A stretch of DNA of 64,000 bases from Gyrodactylus bullatarudis (lineage: Eukaryota; Platyhelminthes; Monogenea; Gyrodactylidea; Gyrodactylidae): the NCBI GenBank assembly GCA_012064415.1, contig SSNU01000188.1, forward strand, positions 32,986 to 96,985. Reading direction: 5' to 3'. Below, one piece after another: positions 10,215 to 23,566 of this stretch. The notes under the pieces were generated by a model. That model worked only from the letters and a program-made list of their open reading frames with translations. It was not told the DNA's origin and ran no database searches. The first letter of the stretch is position 1. Every line of letters begins with the position of its first letter. The translations under genes were made by a program, and so were the position numbers.

Positions 10215-10792
10215 GGAAAATATACCTTGAGAAAACTTAGGAGTTTTAATAGAATCCAGCATCCAGATTACACTTCAGATAGAAAATCTGGATGGATGAC
10301 CAGAGCCATTTTCCAAGAATGGATAAATAAGTTTGGAGAAAGTGTTGGCCGGAATGTAGTGCTTATCTTGGACAATTTCAGAGCGCATGAAAGGATTGTT
10401 TGTCCAGATAATGTCAACATTCTTTACTTACCTGCAGCAACTACATCAATATCACAGCCATGTGATCAAGGGATCATCCGGTCCTTTAAATGTATGTATG
10501 AAGACAAGCGATCAGACTTCAATAACATAGATTTAAATACCGCACTCGAACTAATGAGAATGTGTGAAAGAGAAATGCGAATTTCTGTGATAGTAAATTC
10601 ATGGAATAAAGCTATCTATAATAAATTATAAGAACTAAAGCAATTTTCTTTTTGATAAAATATACTGTCAATTATTCAAGATCCAAAAAACAAGAAAATT
10701 TTTTATCATAGTTTTAAGAACACTTTTCTATCAGGGTGGAAAATAATTTTTGAAAAAGAAATGCAACTGAAAATATACCTTGAGAAAACTTA
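10215..10792 (+). pseudogene. DDE (pogo/Tigger-type) transposase C-terminal fragment flanked by direct repeats
   Basis: The frame 10227-10631 encodes DRKSGWMTRAIFQEWINKFG, VLILDNFRAHE (second catalytic Asp), LPAATTSISQPCDQGIIRSF (third Asp) and a short helical C-terminus. The first Asp and the DNA-binding half are missing. It is clearly diverged from the transposase at 2966-4243, so it comes from another family member. A direct repeat of about 24 bp (GAAAATATACCTTGAGAAAA, then CTTA) lies just before it at 10217-10239 and again at 10769-10792. Confidence 0.7.
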
Positions 10793-11237
10793 AGAACTTC
10801 TTCAGAATTATTTTGCTGAAAAAATTTTGTTTTTATCTTTGTTTATAAGGAAGTTATGGCTAACTAAAGTTACTGGTCCTCAAATTTTTATTAGTGGAAG
10901 GATGAAGAAAATAAAATAGGATTTATCAGGAAGAAATCATTATCGATTTTCTACATTAGTCATAAAATGTGACTTGTACAATGTGAAGAACATGTGTACT
11001 ACACTGTGGTCCCTAATTATAATTAGCAATTCGTTTAACCTGTAATTATCATTCTTGTCAAATTCGTACATTCAACATAAAATAGAAAATTATGAAAAGC
11101 TTTTCTTGTGAAGTTTACACCACCACCATTAACAATTTGATACCGAAACTCTATATCATTCTGATCAGAATTCAATTTCCCACAAAATGATATGAAAATC
11201 TCAAATTCTTGATATTTTTCGGAAAAAAAATTTCTAA
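10793..11237. other. intergenic, no gene seen
   Basis: AT-rich sequence with no convincing exon, RNA gene or repeat end. Confidence 0.4.
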
Positions 11238-11580
11238 CTAACTAATAGACCTACTAAAAAGTATATGGACAAAAGAAAAAAACATTTTTTTCTTGGAAAA
11301 GTGGGGTGTGCCCTTTCCCATATGCCAAACCTGGGGGACAACTGTATATTGGATACGTTCAATAGATAGACATTGGGAATTATTTAAATCAGGCAAGAGA
11401 GGGAAAGTGTAGTAGAAAAGCGGAAAGACCAGTGATTTGTAAGCTTTTAGTCTTATTTCACTGGACAAGGAGAATTTTTTAATAGTTGATCCTTGGGGAA
11501 CCCCAGAATTAATTTTAACAAGATTACTCGTGGTGGAGTTGAATGAAACATATTGCATTCTATTGAGTTGTAGAAAATTA
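11238..11580 (-). mobile_element. internally deleted LINE copy 5
   Basis: On the minus strand the frame reads MQYVSFNSTTSNLVKINSGV-PQGST, identical to copy 2, then jumps straight to SLSSEIRLKAYKSLVFPLFY and SIERIQYTVV. The YADD part of the RT is missing, so an internal deletion joined the GVPQGS motif to the C-terminal region. The copy is useful because its 5' flank runs uninterrupted through the point where copy 3 entered copy 2. Confidence 0.7.
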
Positions 11581-11782
11581 TAATTATAAGAGAGCTTGAT
11601 GTTCTGCTAAGCTAGATGACGCGCATTGAAGTCAGTTTTAGGCATTCTAACTGACAGGGCCAAAACACACGATGAGGAATCTGTTTTGAACGTTTTCTAT
11701 TTACCGCTTGGTTTCAATAGTGATACCAAAAACGAAGGCAAAGAATGAAACTCTTTTACAATTTATGTATATGACATCTATT

Positions 11783-12086
11783 CTCTCTAACCTTCCTCAC
11801 GGGTTCAGAAAACAGCAATGATATTCTTGATGAAGTTCGGGGAAATATAAACTTCATCTTGGAATTATCAGCATTATTTACTAATGAAGAAAGTTTCGAA
11901 AATGATTCTCCTTATTATGAATTACTTATAATTCACAAAGATTTTCGTAAATGTCCGAATATCCACGTAAACGGTTTGTATAAGATTAAAGATTATATAA
12001 CCTTGGATATATTAAGTATTGATTATAAACAAGTAATAAGTTTGAATAAATCGATAAACACCAAAATTGTCAGAGTAATTTATTAG
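11783..12086 (+). pseudogene. repeat-associated open frame, unknown
   Basis: The sequence from 11783 (ACCTTCCTCACGGGTTCAGA) resembles 4875 onward. The translation SENSNDILDEVRGNINFILE and onward to ISLNKSINTKIVRVIY stays open to 12086. The match at 4890 (SEPNKNILDKVHQDYLSNLR) is short and then broken. I do not recognise the protein; it is probably part of a transposon. Confidence 0.3.
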
Positions 12087-13464
12087 CCATCATTTCTGCT
12101 AGAGAAAAAAATGACTCAGCAATCAAATCATTCAAATAATCGTTAGTATACAAGAATGAAATGTACTCAAATTTTTGATTATTAATCTCATGTCTCAAGA
12201 AAATTTAAGCAATCGTTTCTTTTCAACCTCTATTTCATGTTTACATACATAAAAGATATTATTTTATTTTTAGAGCATGAATTCAACCAAAATTTTCCAA
12301 ACCATTCTTGAACCTCTGTAATATAATGGGTTTATTAGAATTAGATCTGCAAGAGTTTTAAGATTAATTACTCATATCTCTTCAAAACAGGAATCTTTTG
12401 TGATTACCTTGTATTGATAGAATATGTGATCACACTAAAGCGCATGATAGCAAAAATTTATTTTCAAATAAAAGGTAACACGAAAAAAAATTTCTCCATT
12501 TGATTCATGCTGTTTTTTTTCTAAAGCGTCTTAATCTCGGTATAAGGCCTTGTCTGAGAGCTTTTGATTGGTCCAGTAATATACCTTCAAGTGGTATATT
12601 TATGCTATCTTTTCATATGATATAATTTTTGAAAAATGTTGTTTTGTGACCGCCATACTTCGATAAGTAATTACTTAATTATAATTAAAGAATAGTGTTA
12701 GAATTGCATAGATACATTAGGCAGTTGTTTACCACATAGTAGATCACATTTTAATATTCTTACTAAAGCTTTTCTGGAAATAGTCTTCTCATATGCTGAA
12801 ACCAAGAAACTAATCATTTCTCAATGGAATTGAAGAAAAACACATAGAAATTTGAAATTAAGACAGAAGCAAGATTCAATTTTCTACTCCGTTGTCAAGA
12901 TATATATGATATTGTGACTAAATTGATATTTACCCCTTACACAGTATATATCAAATGAGATTCTGGAAGTTTGATAACGTGTAGATTTTGAAAAACATTC
13001 GAATTTTTTCTTTCTGCTCTGGTTTAGAAGCTATGCTCAAATCTCAATTTATGTATAAATGTGTTTTGGGACCGAATCTGTATACTCAAAGTAAAGTATA
13101 CATTAGTTTCACATCATAACCATCCATTCAGAGTAAGATGTTAGTCTGAGAGCAGAGAATTAAGATCCATTTTCAACACGATAATAACGTGTATACATAT
13201 TTTGTCATGAATATGTTTAATTTAGGTATAAATGCATACATGTTTTATATATATAATCTCTCACTACAGCCTACTACACTCTGTTGATAGTATTCTTAGT
13301 ATTGATCAAGCTATTTTGATTTGTCAATTTAAGCCTATGAGACTCAAGATTTTTAAACCTGTTGCAGAAGTTGAGAATTAAACATGTTAATTCATTATTA
13401 TTTATTTAATTTTTTCACAGAAAATTTCTATCAGTTAGATAAACTTAAACTTTGACTAGAATAA
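12087..13464. other. intergenic and upstream region of the carbonic anhydrase gene
   Basis: AT-rich with no exon seen. It presumably holds the carbonic anhydrase promoter. No clear core element stands out. Confidence 0.4.
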
Positions 13465-14358
13465 ATGGTTGAATTCAGTTACAAGCTAGCCGATAAATGG
13501 ATCGATAAAGTGGCTGGATGCAAACGGGGTCATAATCAATCACCGATCGGATTGAGTTCGAGTAGAGCTAGCTACGATGCAAGCCTACCTAGTATTTCAG
13601 TTACTGGGAAGCCTGGCTCTATGGACTGGTCGATTAGAAATAATGGACATACTATTGAAGTTTCTACAGAAGATAGTGAATTTTACTTCAATTTCAATAA
13701 TGACTCCGTGGGACGTTACAAGATTGTTAGTTATCATTTTCATTGGAATAAAAAGAGAGAGCCCGGATCAGAACATACCATTGACAATAAAAGGTTTGAC
13801 GTTGAAGTAAGTCTTGTCGTGCATTTATTCAAATTATTTAAAGCTTCATTTTGTCGGTCAAAATACTGTGTATAATGACTTGAATCAGGCTATACAACAC
13901 GAGGATGGGTTAGCTTATTTAGCAGTTATGATGGTCGAATCAAAAACAGTCAAGAATAACATATTTAGTCAATTGGTGAATGCCAAAATGTCAGAGGTCT
14001 ACCCTATAAACAGCCAGAATTATATGAAACCAATTAATCTAACAGAGATTATCACAAAGCGAATACCATGCGAGAAATATTTCCGATACTTTGGATCAAT
14101 GACAACTCCACCTTGTGCTGAAGTTGTCACGTGGATAGTGTTAGCCGAGCCTGTGAAAATCTCATCGAATGATGTAATATTTACTTGAATCTCCAAAATT
14201 AACATTATTATTGATTTATTTTCCTTCATTTTGAATAGCTGGCAGAACTCAAGAGTGTTATCCTTTCATATGATGATGACAAGTGCTTCCGACCCCTTCA
14301 ACTTCCCTTCCAAAGGATTCCATTGAAAAACTTTAAAGGCTCCAATGGCTGCTGTTAG
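13465..14358 (+). CDS. alpha-carbonic anhydrase
   Basis: Exons 13465-13806, 13844-14173 and 14239-14358 (introns of 37 and 65 bp) join in phase to 263 residues, the normal size for a soluble alpha-carbonic anhydrase. The enzyme interconverts CO2 and bicarbonate. NQSPIGL is the family signature. Two zinc-ligand histidines lie in SYHFHWN; the third is in the ELHFV formed across intron 1. The gate Glu is in GSEHTID, the substrate Thr in SMTTPPCAEVVTW, and the proton-shuttle His in NNGHTIEV. All catalytic residues are therefore present. There is no signal peptide at this start, so a cytosolic enzyme is likely. ATG 13465 was chosen as the first in-frame ATG before the conserved core; an upstream leader exon cannot be excluded. 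The remaining uncertainty is which family member it is. Confidence 0.93.
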
Positions 14359-15507
14359 AGAAGATTCATGTTCAACAGGTTTGGCTAAAGGGAAAAACCA
14401 TGATGAACAACTCTTTTCGATGATCCCTGATTCATTTTTTTTTAATTTCGTTACTACCAGTGTTTATTTTAAGTTTTTACAAAATCTCTCCTTATTCTAT
14501 GTAAATAGGTTGATTATATAAAATTTTGTTCAAGTTCCATAGATTTTTCTTGGGTAAATGGATCCATACCCATTGAAATTCGATTTTGTCAACCATAAAT
14601 TAATGAGTATTGTAAACCAAATGTAACTGTTCAATTCGATCTATAGCGGCTTTTCAACAAATTTAGCTTACTGGTTGGAAGATTGGTTCTGAAAATATAC
14701 CGAATTTTATTTATGAATTAATCTTTTTCCTTATTCTATGAAAATTCATAACATTTTTACAGGTTTTAACGCATCATGTAGTTTTTATCCGAACTTTTAC
14801 TCATGAGTTGTAATAAATAAGTAATTTTAGAAATTACATAGTTTACTGAAGTATAATGATTTTCAGGTTTTTAAAATAGATAGATAAGAAAATTTTCAAT
14901 GATAAGATATCACTGATAATAACAGTGAAGGATTTTAGTAAAGATTTTAGTTACTTAAGCAGATATAAATTTTCGCATTCATCATAAGGATGCAAACTCT
15001 CTGTCCAAAACCAAGTTTAAGTCTAAATTCATTGAAAAAGTATGAATTACGAGTTTTTCGAAACATAAATGAATTTAAGTTTTATAAAAATAAAAAACGA
15101 TGAAAAGAAGGAATCTTTAAAACTGATTATCCAAGACTGAATTGCACTTTAAATTAATTGCAATCAATATACAATGTATATTATACATTTCATCAGGTTA
15201 GTACTGGACTTTTAGAATGATAGATTTTTTCTATAATAGTTCATACTAGTGTGAAGAACTTGTAGTCGTACGATATAATCAGCGTTCAATTATTCATACT
15301 TATACAGCTAATTCAAATTTTATCAAATGAAATATTTATTTTCTTGTATCTACTTGAAAGTAGACGGCCATTTTAATTTTCATAAATAAATAGAGAAGAA
15401 GATTAAATCCAAATACAGCAGAATATCCAAGATGTAAAATCCATATTAATGAAAATAAAAGATATATAATGCATAAAATATAGTAGATGTACAAATAAAA
15501 TGTTAAA
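14359..15507. other. intergenic, convergent 3' ends, no gene seen
   Basis: AT-rich spacer between the 3' ends of the carbonic anhydrase (+) and ankyrin (-) genes. I found no splice-compatible coding blocks. Confidence 0.45.
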
Positions 15508-18500
15508 TTAAAAGAATTCATCTTCCCCAGAATCTGGATCAGATGAAATAATCTTTACTGGAGATGAGGATATATTTAAAGCTTCTTTCTCTGTTTCTTT
15601 AGTGATAGTCAACTCGAATTGATCACTCGGACCAAGTGGGGAAATGATTCCTTCTTCATGTTGTTTTTCGGACCAGTTAATCTGGAGTTCATCTCGGGAG
15701 GTGATCTCCCGTTTCGGGGAGGTAAGAGGAGTCTTCTTAGTTGTTTGAATTGAGGGGAACATGGCAGCTAGGCATAGCGAAAGACATTCTGCTATCTAAA
15801 AGAAAATTTTAAATTTTATTATGGGAAATTTTGAGAATTAATCAAGCCTGTGTGTACCTTTGGATTTTGAGTGCTCGAGAGAGCAGGTATTCTACCCTGT
15901 TGATCAACAGCGTAGAGATTAGCTCCACGTTGAATGAGGGCGTCCAACAAGTTTGGTAGACCTGACTGGATGGCCAAGTGGGCAGGGGTTCTATTCTTGT
16001 GATCTCTCTTGTTGATAATGTCATTGTTTTCCATTCTGAAAATAAATTTTGTAAAGTTGGTTGATATGAAGTTAGGAATCTGTGATTTTTACGAAAAACT
16101 CGATATTTTCATCGAAAATTCGAATATGCTAAAGATTTATTATGTTAAATCCTACTTGTGTTGCCCACTTTTACAATTTGAAGAAAAAAAAAATTTTTAT
16201 GAAAAATATAGTCATTTTTCAAATTTCTATTTGGCGCCAAAACCCATATTTTCGAATTTTGAATTGTAAATTTATATTGATTTTAAATTGAGAGAATGAT
16301 CAAAAGCTGATTTTCAGGATCAAGATTAGACAAGAAAGTCAAATATCGCCGACAAATTTTCGAAAGCTTTTACGAGTGATTTCGATTTGTCAAGTAGTGA
16401 AAATGATTTTTAAAAATCGAAATTCAACACCCAAACGATAATGAATTTATGCATTAGAACAGATTCAGTATATTCAGCTTTTGTGTCTTGTTGTGATCCT
16501 GAAAATCAACTTTTGATCACTCTCTCACTTTGAAATCAATAAAAAATTTCAGTTCAAAGTTCGGAAAAATGGGATTTTGGCGCCAAATCGAAATTTGAAA
16601 AATGACGGTATTTTTCATTAAAAAGTTTTCTGTCAGAATTTTTTTCTTCAAATCGTAAAACTGAAAAAAATGAGTAGGATTCCAAAAAATCTTTAAAAAG
16701 TTCGAATTTTCGATGAAAATATCGAGTCTTCTGTAGATTTCCTACTTAGCTTTCCATATCAATTAGCTTTATATCCAACTGAAAAATACTTCAAAATGTA
16801 TTCAAGGGACAAACTTTTCAAGAATTAAGAGGCCAGCATAGTCTAGATTATGGGTGCATGCATGATGTAGGAGTGTCATTCCATTTTCATCAGTAGTGTC
16901 AAGGCCAAGATTTTTTGAAAGACAAATAATTCCAGAATTGAAGGATAGTCCAGAATCTGTGGAGTTCTTTGGTTGCATAGTCTGGAGGATGTTAATTCTC
17001 TGATGAAAGTTTAAAAGTTTTTCCAAACAACTTGTCGATCCTGACATCATCAATGGGGTACGGCCCAGACTATCAGTTATAGAGGCTAGCTTGCCAATCA
17101 GAAATTCATCTAGATTTCTAGAGTCTTCATCGTCCCTAACGAGTTTGCTCATGGTCTCTTCAAATTTGAGCAAATGCGTAACACATCTGAAATTGTTGTT
17201 GAGGCAGGCAAGGTGAAGAGCTGTGAAGGATGACATTTCCTTGGCATAAAAAATCTTTGGAATAAATTGAACTTTGAGGCATTCTTCTAGGCAGTATGGA
17301 TTTCCCGTTTGACTGGCACAATGGATAATTGTAAAATCGGAGCCCTGGATTATATTAATTTAAATTGAATGAAAATACGCTTGAAAATATCTCTATGCAC
17401 ATGTAGTGGCCAAAGTACAGGGAATTCTCCAAACTTACTAAATTATGTATAAAAGTCAAATCGGATGATAGAAACTTTTTCGCGTAACTACTCATGAGTA
17501 TAAGTATGAATTAAATATTTTCGAAAGGTAGATTTACAAAAATACTGTATAGTATACAGTTTATACTGTCTGAAAAAAATTTGAAAGAATTTAATGATTA
17601 TTTAAATACAAGTAATAAATGGTGGTAATTTATAATTACGATTCTAATACGCCTACTTTATAGTAGAGGTTCTATTATTTTTTATTATTATATAATATAT
17701 ATCAAGTTTTTCTATTTTGGTATGTAACTTGAGTTGTACAAATTTCAGAAAATTCAATGTTTTTCGCTCTTTATTTCTTGTCTAATTGTAAATTAAAATT
17801 ATTATTTTAATTCTCATCTCTATGCGCCCAAACATGCATGAAAGATTCATGAATACTGCTACGAATAAATTAATTTTAAGATTTTACCAGTATGTTTAAA
17901 ATATACAAATTTATAATTTTTTACCCTAGTTTGATCAATATTAAGGTTGCCCAAATAATAAACTGGTAATTAACGTAATTCATCAATAGGTTGGAAGAAG
18001 TACAGATAAAAATAGATACTGGAAAAAAACTGTGGTTAAAAGTTCAACACTATCGATGATCAAAAACATGGCTTTGAATCTGGAAAATACTAACCCTGCT
18101 TGCAGAATTATACTCGGGAAGAGAGATGAGAAATTTAACACAATCCAGGTTACTCTTGAGTATGGCGTAATGTAGAGGACTAAAACCAGTATGATCTAAC
18201 GGATGAACCTGGTCAAGGAGATACGGATCTGACTGGAAAGTAAAGGTTTAATAATCTTCAATGTATGTAAAAGAGGGACTGCCACTCACTAAGGATAAAT
18301 CTGAATCGGTTATTTGGCTGATAATTTTCTGAATCGTCTGAGTTAATCGTGAGAGCATGGTTAAATTTCCAATGGTTGCGATCATGTGTAGGGAATGACG
18401 ATCTCTGAAATCTCTAGCATGGATATTTGCACCTCTCTATGATTATAAATATATTATTAAGATATTGTATCCAAACAAGTCTTGAAGAAATTATTCAAGA

Positions 18501-21500
18501 TATACTGTTATGCAAAAAGATTTCGAGAAAAAAAAGACAGAAATAATCTGCAAACAATTCTCTAGAACTCGTTGCCTCCTCTCTTCTGGTTTATACTCGA
18601 TAGTATCTCTCAAATTTCAATTGTTTCAGCAAAAGTGAAAAATTCAAATCTCTTTTTGAAGCTGTTAAAAGTGGCGCAGAAGATTTTCCTTGCATTGACA
18701 TGTGTGAAAATAGCTGAAATTCATGAATCTGCTGTATAAATAAGGGAAAACATCTCAAAAATAACCAAAAGAGGTTTATATATTTTATTTTTCAAGAATG
18801 AATTTGATCAGATAGCAGTAAAACAAAACTGAGTATAAAGGAAAAAAGTGTTTTTTTGTTAGACTGTGTTATATACTGTTATGCAAAAGTCAGTAAAATT
18901 GAACGAGATAGCGTTTTGACTATTCAGTTTTTCATGATGCATACATGAATGAAGAATACATATGATTTCTCACAAGTCTTACTAACTAAATTTACCTCTA
19001 AAATAATAAAGAGCAAGAGTGAAAAAGATATTTATGATGTTACTGTCTCTAAGGCCAAGAGAAACTAATCGATATGTTAGAATCTATAGAATTAAATTTA
19101 TATTTTTTAATGCATCAAGGTACCTTGAGAAGGGTTGAGAAGCAATCCAAGTGTCCGTTCACAACTGTACGATGTAGGGCTGATCTCAAATAGACATCAA
19201 CAGCATTTGCTCGTAATTCGATCCATCTAGGAAATTTGAAAAAAAATAAATTTAAGATATGATAAAATGTGACCTCAAAATAATCAAAATCAATAGTTTA
19301 GATTATGGTAAATTATTGCCCATTTAATTTTCTTTATACTCACTTTTGTACAGGAATATTGGCATAGATTTGGTTCTTATCCTGGGCTCCCATCGCTCTT
19401 GGTGCCAGTAAAAGTTCAATGGTTCCAGTGTGATTATTTTGAGCGGCCAATATCAATGGAGTTCTCAAATGCTCATCCCCAACGTCAACAAGAAAAGGTG
19501 AGGTAACTGTTTGTATATCTGATAACAGTGTTTTTAAATAATCCATCATTAGAAAATGAAAATTTTGATAAGAAACCAACTCAAATTTCCTTCTGAGCAG
19601 TTCGTCTTAAAGTCTTCCATTGGGGCGTTGGAGTTTATAAAAAGTGTTTGGTTTTGAGGTGATGCATCCGGATCTAGATTGGAGTTCTTTTCATTCCGTA
19701 GGAGCAGAAGCCTATTGTGCCATTTCAGAAGTAAATTGACCACTGGAACATGACCCTGTAAATACAAAGAAGTTTCTTATTTCAAACGAAACCATGGGTG
19801 GTAGTGAGATCACGAAGTTTTATTTTTCGTTTCACACATTTTAAAATCATTTCCAATCAAAATTGAGAGTTAAATTGAAAATAGTGAAATTTTTTTTGCT
19901 AACAATTTTTGGATTAATAGATCAACTAATACATGTTCCGAGAGGAAATTTTTAGGTTTCCGGAGCAAATCTGATGCTAAATTTAATGCTCATTACACTG
20001 GTTTATCGTATGAGTTTATTTTATTCCTGGTCTATCTTGAAAGTCCTAAGCTTTATTCAAAGGTGATTTTTGACTAAATTTTAATTTGCTTAAATCTGAT
20101 TGGTTCACTGAATGAAAAACTCAGATAAAGAAACAAACTGAAAGGATTTTAAAAATTCAAAATTCAATTAGGATTGCCTACCTGTGAAGCAGCATGATGT
20201 AGGGCATTCCATCTGAAAATTTCATCCTTGGCACAAATATCAACGCCAAAGTTGACAGAATTTTCAAGTAAATATCGACAAATCTCCAGATTACCGGCAG
20301 AGGCAGCAACATGCAGTAAAGTTCTGCCAAGGGAATCCGTCACACTCCCAATAGATCGTTGACTCAGATGCTCGTATAGATCAGAATATTCATCTTTTGT
20401 CGTCAAGAGTTTCAATGCATGGTCAGTTATGTTGATTAGAGACTATAATAAAAGTTCAGACTTTAGACTTGTCCGGTTATTGATATCTTATTTTGAATAT
20501 GATGAAACGGTTAATTACTTCAAGAGTTTGGAGATGTCCCTTTTGACAGGCTATAAACAGGACGTTTGAGGTCACCTTTTTATTATCAAGAAGGTGAGCG
20601 TTTTCCCTGAAAAATGTCGACGGATTAACAATGTGAATAGCATTAACAATTACAGAATAGATGATATCTGGCGTCATGGATTCAAGTAAAATTTCAATAG
20701 CAACATGGTTCCCAGTGACTGCAGCAAAATGAATTGGATAAAAATATTCAAAGCCTTCCCCGATACGCTGCAAGAAAAAGGATCAATTAAAGCTTCTTGA
20801 CAACTAATAGATCGTCTGTATCTGATTACTAACATTTTTAAATTTCTTTTCGTCTGAATAATCTTCAATTTCAGAACTTTCCTTGCTGCCTGAATAAAAA
20901 AAGAGAATCTTAATCATGACAAGAGGAAAAGATGTCTTGTAAGCGTACTGTCATCATTGACAAGATCCATTCTAGTTGTCGACCACAGGGCAGGCACCAG
21001 TAAATTTGCATTGTTCGTCTTCAATAGGGAGACCAATTCTCCAGAATAGTCCATGGCAGAAGCAAAATGCAAGGCTGTTAATCCAAACTTGTCCATCTGG
21101 TTAATGTCTGCGCCCAGCTAAGATGAATAAGAGATGGGAATTAATTGGTCTAAAAAAAGATATACAAAACTTACCTTTAGCAAGACTTTGGCCATATCAA
21201 AAGCGAGTGATGTAGCATTTGGATTGTTAGAGGCTTGGCTGATTTCATGTTGGCGTTTTGCGGAAAAGTCTATTTCCAATTCTCCCAATAGGGTTGAATT
21301 TATATTTGCTAAGAATTCAGAGGACAAAACACAGGTAATTGAACATAGATGCAATGGAGTTCTCTTTTCATAATCTTTTACTAAAGATGTAAATTAATTA
21401 GAAATTATTCTTGACTTACAGTTAAGATCTCCACCGTGGATAAGTGCAATCTTGAGACATTCCATATTTAATCCCAACACAGATGCATGGATCAAGTTTC

Positions 21501-23062
21501 TCCCTTTTGAATCGATCATATTGACTATTTTTTTTAGATGCTTCTTGAGAAGATAATCCCCGCAATCTGGTCGTTCATTTGTCACTTTACCATCAGGAGT
21601 TACCAAAAATTCTTCATCGTCAGTATTTGAAGTTGATGAAGCTGTACTGAAACGATCGATGGCAAATTCATCAGAAGCAGCTTTAAGAAGACGTCCCAGA
21701 CAAATATGATTACCACTCATTGCAGCAACATGAAGGGGAGAGTCTCCAAGAAGGTCTAAACTATCCCATCTGGCTCCAGAATTCAAGAGGAATTGTACAA
21801 ATCGATCCCTTCCTTTAATACAAGCAACGTGTAGGGGTCTATTTCCATAGTAATCTTGTGAGTTTAAATCGACATTGTTCTTGAGAAGAATTTCAGCTGC
21901 TTCAAATCTACCGAAATAGGCTGCCAGATGAAGGGGAGTAAATCCATCTCTTGTAGTCTGAATGTCAAGCCCAAAAGAGAAATTTTCCATATCAACATCG
22001 GGGGAAATTTTCGTCTGGAAATGTTTCAACACGTAATCAAGACACAAGAATCCCTTCTCCGATGAACAAGCTATATGAATAGGATTTTGTCCCAAAAAAT
22101 TGGTTGTATTCATTACATTGATCAAAGTTTCAATTTCCTTCTTATCTAACAATATTAGTTATGTTATAAAGTATTACTGATTTAATGAGAAAAAATTATT
22201 CCAACTCACCACCTAACATGCTTTTGTTACAATTTTCCATAAGAATTTTCAACACTTCAAGATGGCCGTTGAGACAGACCAAGTGAAAAATTGTGTTACC
22301 TTGCAGGGTAAGTGCGTTGGTGTCAGCTCCCCTAGTCAATAGAACTTTGACAGCTGAAATATTTCCACACGAAACAGCAACATGAAGTGGTGTGAACAAC
22401 TTTTTATCTCTGCAATTTATTTCTGCTTCATTATCTAGAAGGTACGATATTAATTCTTCATTATCCAGACCAGAAGCCCAATGAAGGGGACGGCGATCTT
22501 CTTTGTCTAAAGCATTGACAGAAGCTTGATTTTCCACCAGATATTTGACAATTTCAATGCAACCTGAATGAACTGCATGATGTAAAGGAGTCCGACCATT
22601 TTTATCAGAAGAATTTATATTTTTCATTTTGACTTTCTTTGAACTTTCAGTCAAATCAAATGACTCAGAAAGTAAGACTTTGACAATTTCTATTTTTCTA
22701 TTACTACAAGCCAGATGAAGAGGCATTTTCCATTGAATGTCTCGGGAAAAACGATCAGCACCATTTGATAAGAGGACTTTCACAACATCGACTGATCCAT
22801 GGTAAGCAGCGATATGTAAAGGAGTCAGCCAATTAATGTCTTTTGAATTAATTCGAGCTCCTCTACCGAGCAAGTGTTGAGTGAAATTCACACTGTTTTT
22901 ATAAGCAGCCGCATGAAGAGGAGTTCTTTTCAATTTATCTTGAGTATTTACATAATCGTTATCTTGCAGAACTTGCGATAAAGATTCATCATTTTCGCAT
23001 TCAGAGTTGGTGAAAATAAGCTGTACCAGTTCAATGGATTCACGAAGAAAATGCTTGACCAT
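15508..23062 (-). CDS. ANKRD28-like: PP6 regulatory ankyrin repeat subunit (ANKRD28/44/52 type)
   Basis: Fifteen exons join in phase to 1,417 residues: 23062-22210, 22145-21420, 21380-21175, 21117-20949, 20889-20834, 20767-20519, 20442-20182, 19755-19581, 19518-19344, 19226-19124, 18436-18290, 18232-18095, 17344-16815, 16035-15858 and 15795-15508. Human ANKRD28 has about 1,050, so there are insertions, for example LTTKDEYSDLYEHLSQ. The N-terminus (ELVQLIF...KLKRTPLHAAAY...INSKDINWLTPLHIAAYHGS), the KEDRRPLHWAS repeat and the C-terminal IPALSSTQNPK-IAECLSLCLAAMFP track ANKRD28 closely. More than 20 ankyrin repeats fill the chain, followed by a short acidic tail ending DSGEDEFF. Such proteins are scaffold subunits of protein phosphatase 6. 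The 687-, 750- and 779-bp introns hold repeats. The donor of exon 8 (GTTGGT) is weak. Confidence 0.88.
16052..16770. mobile_element. complete palindromic foldback element inside an ankyrin-gene intron
   Basis: Left arm about 16052-16345 and right arm about 16480-16770 are inverted copies (GTTGATATGAAGTTAGGAAT against the reverse of AAGCTAAGTAGGAAATCTAC and onward). A loop of about 135 bp separates them. It belongs to the same family as 53349-54120. It fills all but about 60 bp of the 779-bp intron 16036-16814; without it, that intron would have the usual size for this gene. Confidence 0.85.
17345..18094. other. long intron of the ankyrin gene, content unclear
   Basis: This 750-bp intron is very AT-rich. 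I saw no element ends or coding remains in it. The 687-bp intron at 18437-19123 contains TTTTTTTGTTAGACTG at about 18852, which resembles the LINE 3' tail but lacks the rest of the LINE. Confidence 0.4.
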
Positions 23063-23566
23063 TTGAGGTAATAATAAAATTCATTACATGAAAAAAATTA
23101 TCGAACTCGTGCGCAATTAACTTTTATTTTAAAACAATTATTTTCGATTTATTTTCGTGTGCTGAATTCGCATTAATTTGAAAAATTATTAATGATTTAT
23201 TATTGGTTTTGTAAAGTAAATTTTGGAACTTTGATGAGTTTGGATTATAACCTTTATAGGAACGGATAGTATCCGTCGGATACTAAAAAAATTTTAATAT
23301 AACTTAGAACCTTAAGATCATACATTTATGAATATTTCGAGATGAATCATTAACTTAGATATATTTAGCTGAATATTAAATTGGGAATACAATTCATGAT
23401 TAATGTGAACACTCCTACAAATTCCTACTGTTCCTACAAATAAGCTCGAAGATATTCAATATGCTTCTGACAATATATGACAAGTTTTCAAGATTAGAGT
23501 TAATTTTGATAAATTTTATTAATGATAAAATGACACGAATAAGGTACATTGATTAATCTATGAACC
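23063..23566. promoter_or_regulatory. spacer upstream of the ankyrin gene, 3' of SDHD
   Basis: The 504-bp gap lies between the SDHD stop codon and the ankyrin start codon, both on the minus strand, so it should hold the ankyrin promoter and the SDHD 3' end. It is AT-rich, with a small inverted repeat ATAGTATCCGTCGGATACTA at 23266-23285. No core promoter motif is certain. Confidence 0.35.
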
